Shown: one piece after another, positions 6,017 to 7,553 of the stretch
Position numbering within the stretch: the stretch's first letter is position 1
Layout of the letters: the number at the start of each line of letters is the position of its first letter
DNA from: RUG11272 sp045226335
GTDB taxonomy: Bacteria > Bacillota > Clostridia > Christensenellales > Aristaeellaceae
Assembly (NCBI GenBank): GCA_045226335.1
Contig: JBGVCH010000115.1
Span: 1 to 7,553, forward strand
Reading direction: 5' to 3'
Length of the DNA: 7,553 bases
Program-made: the position numbers and the translations under genes
The notes under the pieces: model-generated
What the model saw: only the letters and a program-made list of their open reading frames with translations
Databases searched by the model: none
Told to the model about the DNA's origin: nothing

Positions 6017-7182
6017 CGCTCTTCGAAAAGCTGCGGGACGCCCTGCCGGAGACGCCGTTCCACTGGCTGGTCACCGGCGCCGCGGTGATCGTGTTCGCCG
6101 TCATGATGATCTTCCACCGGCGGGCCCGGGTCTCCTCCAAGGCGGTGGAGTGGTACGCGGTCTTCGCCATCCCCTTCGGCATGTTCTTCGGCCATCTCCT
6201 CTTCGCGCTGGCCAAGATCGGCGAATACCTGCCCCAGGAGGAATACGGCTTTGCCTTCTTCTTCACCCCCTGGCGGGGCGGGTTCATGTTCTGGGGCGTG
6301 GTGCTGGGATGCTGGCTGGCGCTGCTGCTGGCCTCCGCCTGCGCCCGGACCGGAAAGGAACAGCGCCGGCGCCTGGCGGACCTGGCGGCGGTGGGGCTGA
6401 TCCTGCTGATCGCCCTGATCCGGCTGGCGGAGCCCTTTGACACGGTGCTGGAGCAGCGCCAGGGCTTCGGGCTTCCGGTGGAGGGCAGCGCGCCGTCCTT
6501 CTTTCCCTTCGCCTTCGACGCCTACCCGGATTATCCGGAGGAGCGCTACTACGCCATCTTCCTGGCGGAGGCGCTGTATGCCCTGGCGGTGTTCCTGTAC
6601 GCCCTCATCGGCCTGAAGCGCCGCCCGGCGGGAAGGACCGCGGGACAGATCCTCCTGCTCTACGCCGCGGGTCAGGTCTTCTTTGAGTTCATCCGGCAGG
6701 ACTACACCGTGCGGTCCATGTTCATCCGCATCTCCCAGGTCATCGCCGCGGGCGTGCTGCTGCTGCTGCTGATCTTGGCCGCCGCGAAGCGCCGGATCCG
6801 CCCGGGGGACTTCTTCCTCCGGCTCACCGGCTTTGCGCTGCTGGCCTGCATGATCATCTGCATGGAGTTCGCCGACGACGGCAAGCCCTTTGTCCTGGAT
6901 GCGGAGACCCTGCAGAACCCGGCCGCGCAGGCTTCCGGCTTCGTGCTGGGCACCGGCGCCGTGCTCTCCCCCCTGGTGGCGGCCATCGGCGGCACCGGCG
7001 TTCTGGGGTACCGGCTGACGCCGGACAAGGCGGAGGTTTACGACGGCAACGTCATGTACTTCTTCCTCCACTGGCAGACCTACCTGATCATCCTGTGCTG
7101 CGCCGTTTTCATGGCGGTGATCGTCTGGCGGGCCCTGTGTCCCCCCTCGGAGCCCCGGTACGACGACCTGCAGCAGGCCTGA
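6013..7182 (+). CDS. Lgt-like (prolipoprotein diacylglyceryl transferase family) multi-pass membrane protein with C-terminal extension
   Basis: The protein has 389 residues and about eight to nine hydrophobic segments. Lgt moves diacylglyceryl from phosphatidylglycerol to lipoprotein cysteines. Similarity is visible in the order of segments: a GG motif in RGGFMFWGVVLGCW (88-101, Lgt GGMSxxGG), then ADLAAVGLILLIALIRLAEPF (122-142) holding an Arg at the place of the Lgt GRxGxF arginine, PxxLYE-like AEALYALAVFLYAL (185-198), and AAGQVFFEFIRQDY (218-231) followed by ISQVI as in the last Lgt helix. However, the Arg expected before the EF-x-R motif (E. coli Arg239) is Gln221, and the N and G of GRxGNFxNG are not evident. 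Residues about 265-389 are an extra part with two helices (268-285, 353-372) and a loop between them. True Lgt is usually 260-300 residues. It may be a paralogue with another lipid or glycan role. Confidence 0.68.
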   Translation: MTLFEKLRDALPETPFHWLVTGAAVIVFAVMMIFHRRARVSSKAVEWYAVFAIPFGMFFGHLLFALAKIGEYLPQEEYGFAFFFTPWRGGFMFWGVVLGCWLALLLASACARTGKEQRRRLADLAAVGLILLIALIRLAEPFDTVLEQRQGFGLPVEGSAPSFFPFAFDAYPDYPEERYYAIFLAEALYALAVFLYALIGLKRRPAGRTAGQILLLYAAGQVFFEFIRQDYTVRSMFIRISQVIAAGVLLLLLILAAAKRRIRPGDFFLRLTGFALLACMIICMEFADDGKPFVLDAETLQNPAAQASGFVLGTGAVLSPLVAAIGGTGVLGYRLTPDKAEVYDGNVMYFFLHWQTYLIILCCAVFMAVIVWRALCPPSEPRYDDLQQA

Positions 7183-7199
7183 CCCCTCCGAATCCTCAC

Positions 7200-7226
7200 C
7201 CCCGCGCCTCACGGCCGGGGTTTTTT
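7200..7226 (+). terminator. Intrinsic terminator ending the operon
   Basis: The left arm (CCCCG 7200-7204, GCC 7206-7208, with bulged C7205) pairs with the right arm GGC CGGGG (7213-7220). That gives eight GC pairs and a TCAC loop, followed directly by six T (7221-7226). It lies 18 bases after the stop of the Lgt-like gene. Confidence 0.9.
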
Positions 7227-7284
7227 GCTGCCGGCGCACAGTGTTTTCGGATATTTGCAAGAAGAAAACAAAGAAAATTCATTT

Positions 7285-7335
7285 TTGACGATTTTGCCCT
7301 TGCATTTTTCGCCGATTTTGACTATAATCCCCATT
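7285..7335 (+). promoter_or_regulatory. Sigma-A promoter of the aminotransferase gene
   Basis: -35 TTGCAT (7300-7305), 17-bp spacer, -10 TATAAT (7323-7328), start of RNA near 7335. An A/T-rich tract (7255-7300) upstream could act as an UP element. An alternative -35, TTGACG at 7285, is too far away (32 bp spacer). Confidence 0.85.
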
Positions 7336-7371
7336 GCAACTCCATTTTTGGACATCAGGAGGATGACATCC

Positions 7372-7553
7372 ATGCCACTCACCGTTTCCCGCCGCTGTCA
7401 GCACATCACCCCCTCCATGACCCTGGCCATCGACGCCACCGCCAAAGCGATGAAAGCTGCCGGCGAAGACGTGATCGGCTTCGGCGCGGGTGAACCGGAC
7501 TTCGCGACCCCCAAGCACATCGTGGACGCCGCCAAGGAGGCGCTGGACCTGGG
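7372..7553 (+). CDS. Class I/II PLP-dependent aminotransferase, N-terminal part (continues beyond window)
   Basis: Only the first 60 codons are present. GFGAGEPDFATPKHI (residues 36-50) is the substrate-side N-terminal motif of class I aspartate-type aminotransferases (AspB/AspC group), where GEPDF lines the active site; the opening VSRRCQHITPSMTLAIDATAKAM is also typical. Such enzymes swap the amino group between an amino acid and 2-oxoglutarate in the cytoplasm. The PLP lysine and other catalytic residues lie outside the window, so the exact substrate cannot be told. AGGAGG (7357-7362) is nine bases before ATG 7372; the in-frame ATG at 7363 is directly against that site and is rejected. It has its own promoter and is separated from the upstream operon by a terminator. 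Confidence 0.92.
   Translation, partial: MPLTVSRRCQHITPSMTLAIDATAKAMKAAGEDVIGFGAGEPDFATPKHIVDAAKEALDL

Noticed and set aside
5944..7260. 438-codon open frame on the minus strand opposite the Lgt-like gene
   Set aside because: Shadow frame of low-complexity composition (Gln, Gly, Arg, Glu) opposite a well-supported membrane protein; its beginning reads through the terminator.

Overview
The window reads as a stretch of a high-GC Firmicutes chromosome, most likely a gut- or rumen-type Clostridia. The evidence is the AGGAGG-type ribosome binding sites, near-consensus sigma-A promoters, an Rhs/YD-repeat protein of Gram-positive style, a DUF6273-like domain, and a GC-rich third-position bias from about base 1500 onward. 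The exact taxon cannot be fixed from the sequence alone.

Region 1 (1-1460) is an accessory, eroded region of lower and uneven GC. It opens inside the C-terminal part of an Rhs/YD-repeat protein. At about base 470 the core repeat sequence stops, before the usual hyperconserved end, and runs in frame into a small DUF5071-like protein of the kind seen as immunity proteins beside polymorphic toxins. No toxin tip lies between them, so this looks like a collapsed toxin/immunity locus. About 590 bases without a convincing intact gene follow. They hold one weak 104-codon open frame and, at about 1335-1463, a short remnant resembling the N-terminal core-binding domain of a tyrosine recombinase.

Region 2 (1460-7226) is a compact, GC-rich, single-strand transcription unit. 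It begins at a strong promoter (TTGACA, 16 bp, TATAAT) and ends at a clear intrinsic terminator. Its five genes are a GNAT-type acetyltransferase with two apparent GNAT halves, a type II thymidine kinase (tdk), a secreted DUF6273-like plus CapA-like metallophosphatase fusion, a secreted or membrane-anchored phosphodiester glycosidase (NAGPA family), and a multi-pass membrane protein resembling prolipoprotein diacylglyceryl transferase (Lgt) with altered conserved residues and a C-terminal extension. The last three all point to the cell envelope and may act together on a surface polymer or lipid-linked glycan; that joint role is inference.

Region 3 (7227-7553) starts a new unit. A second strong promoter (TTGCAT, 17 bp, TATAAT) and a perfect AGGAGG lead into the first 60 codons of a class I/II PLP-dependent aminotransferase that runs off the window.
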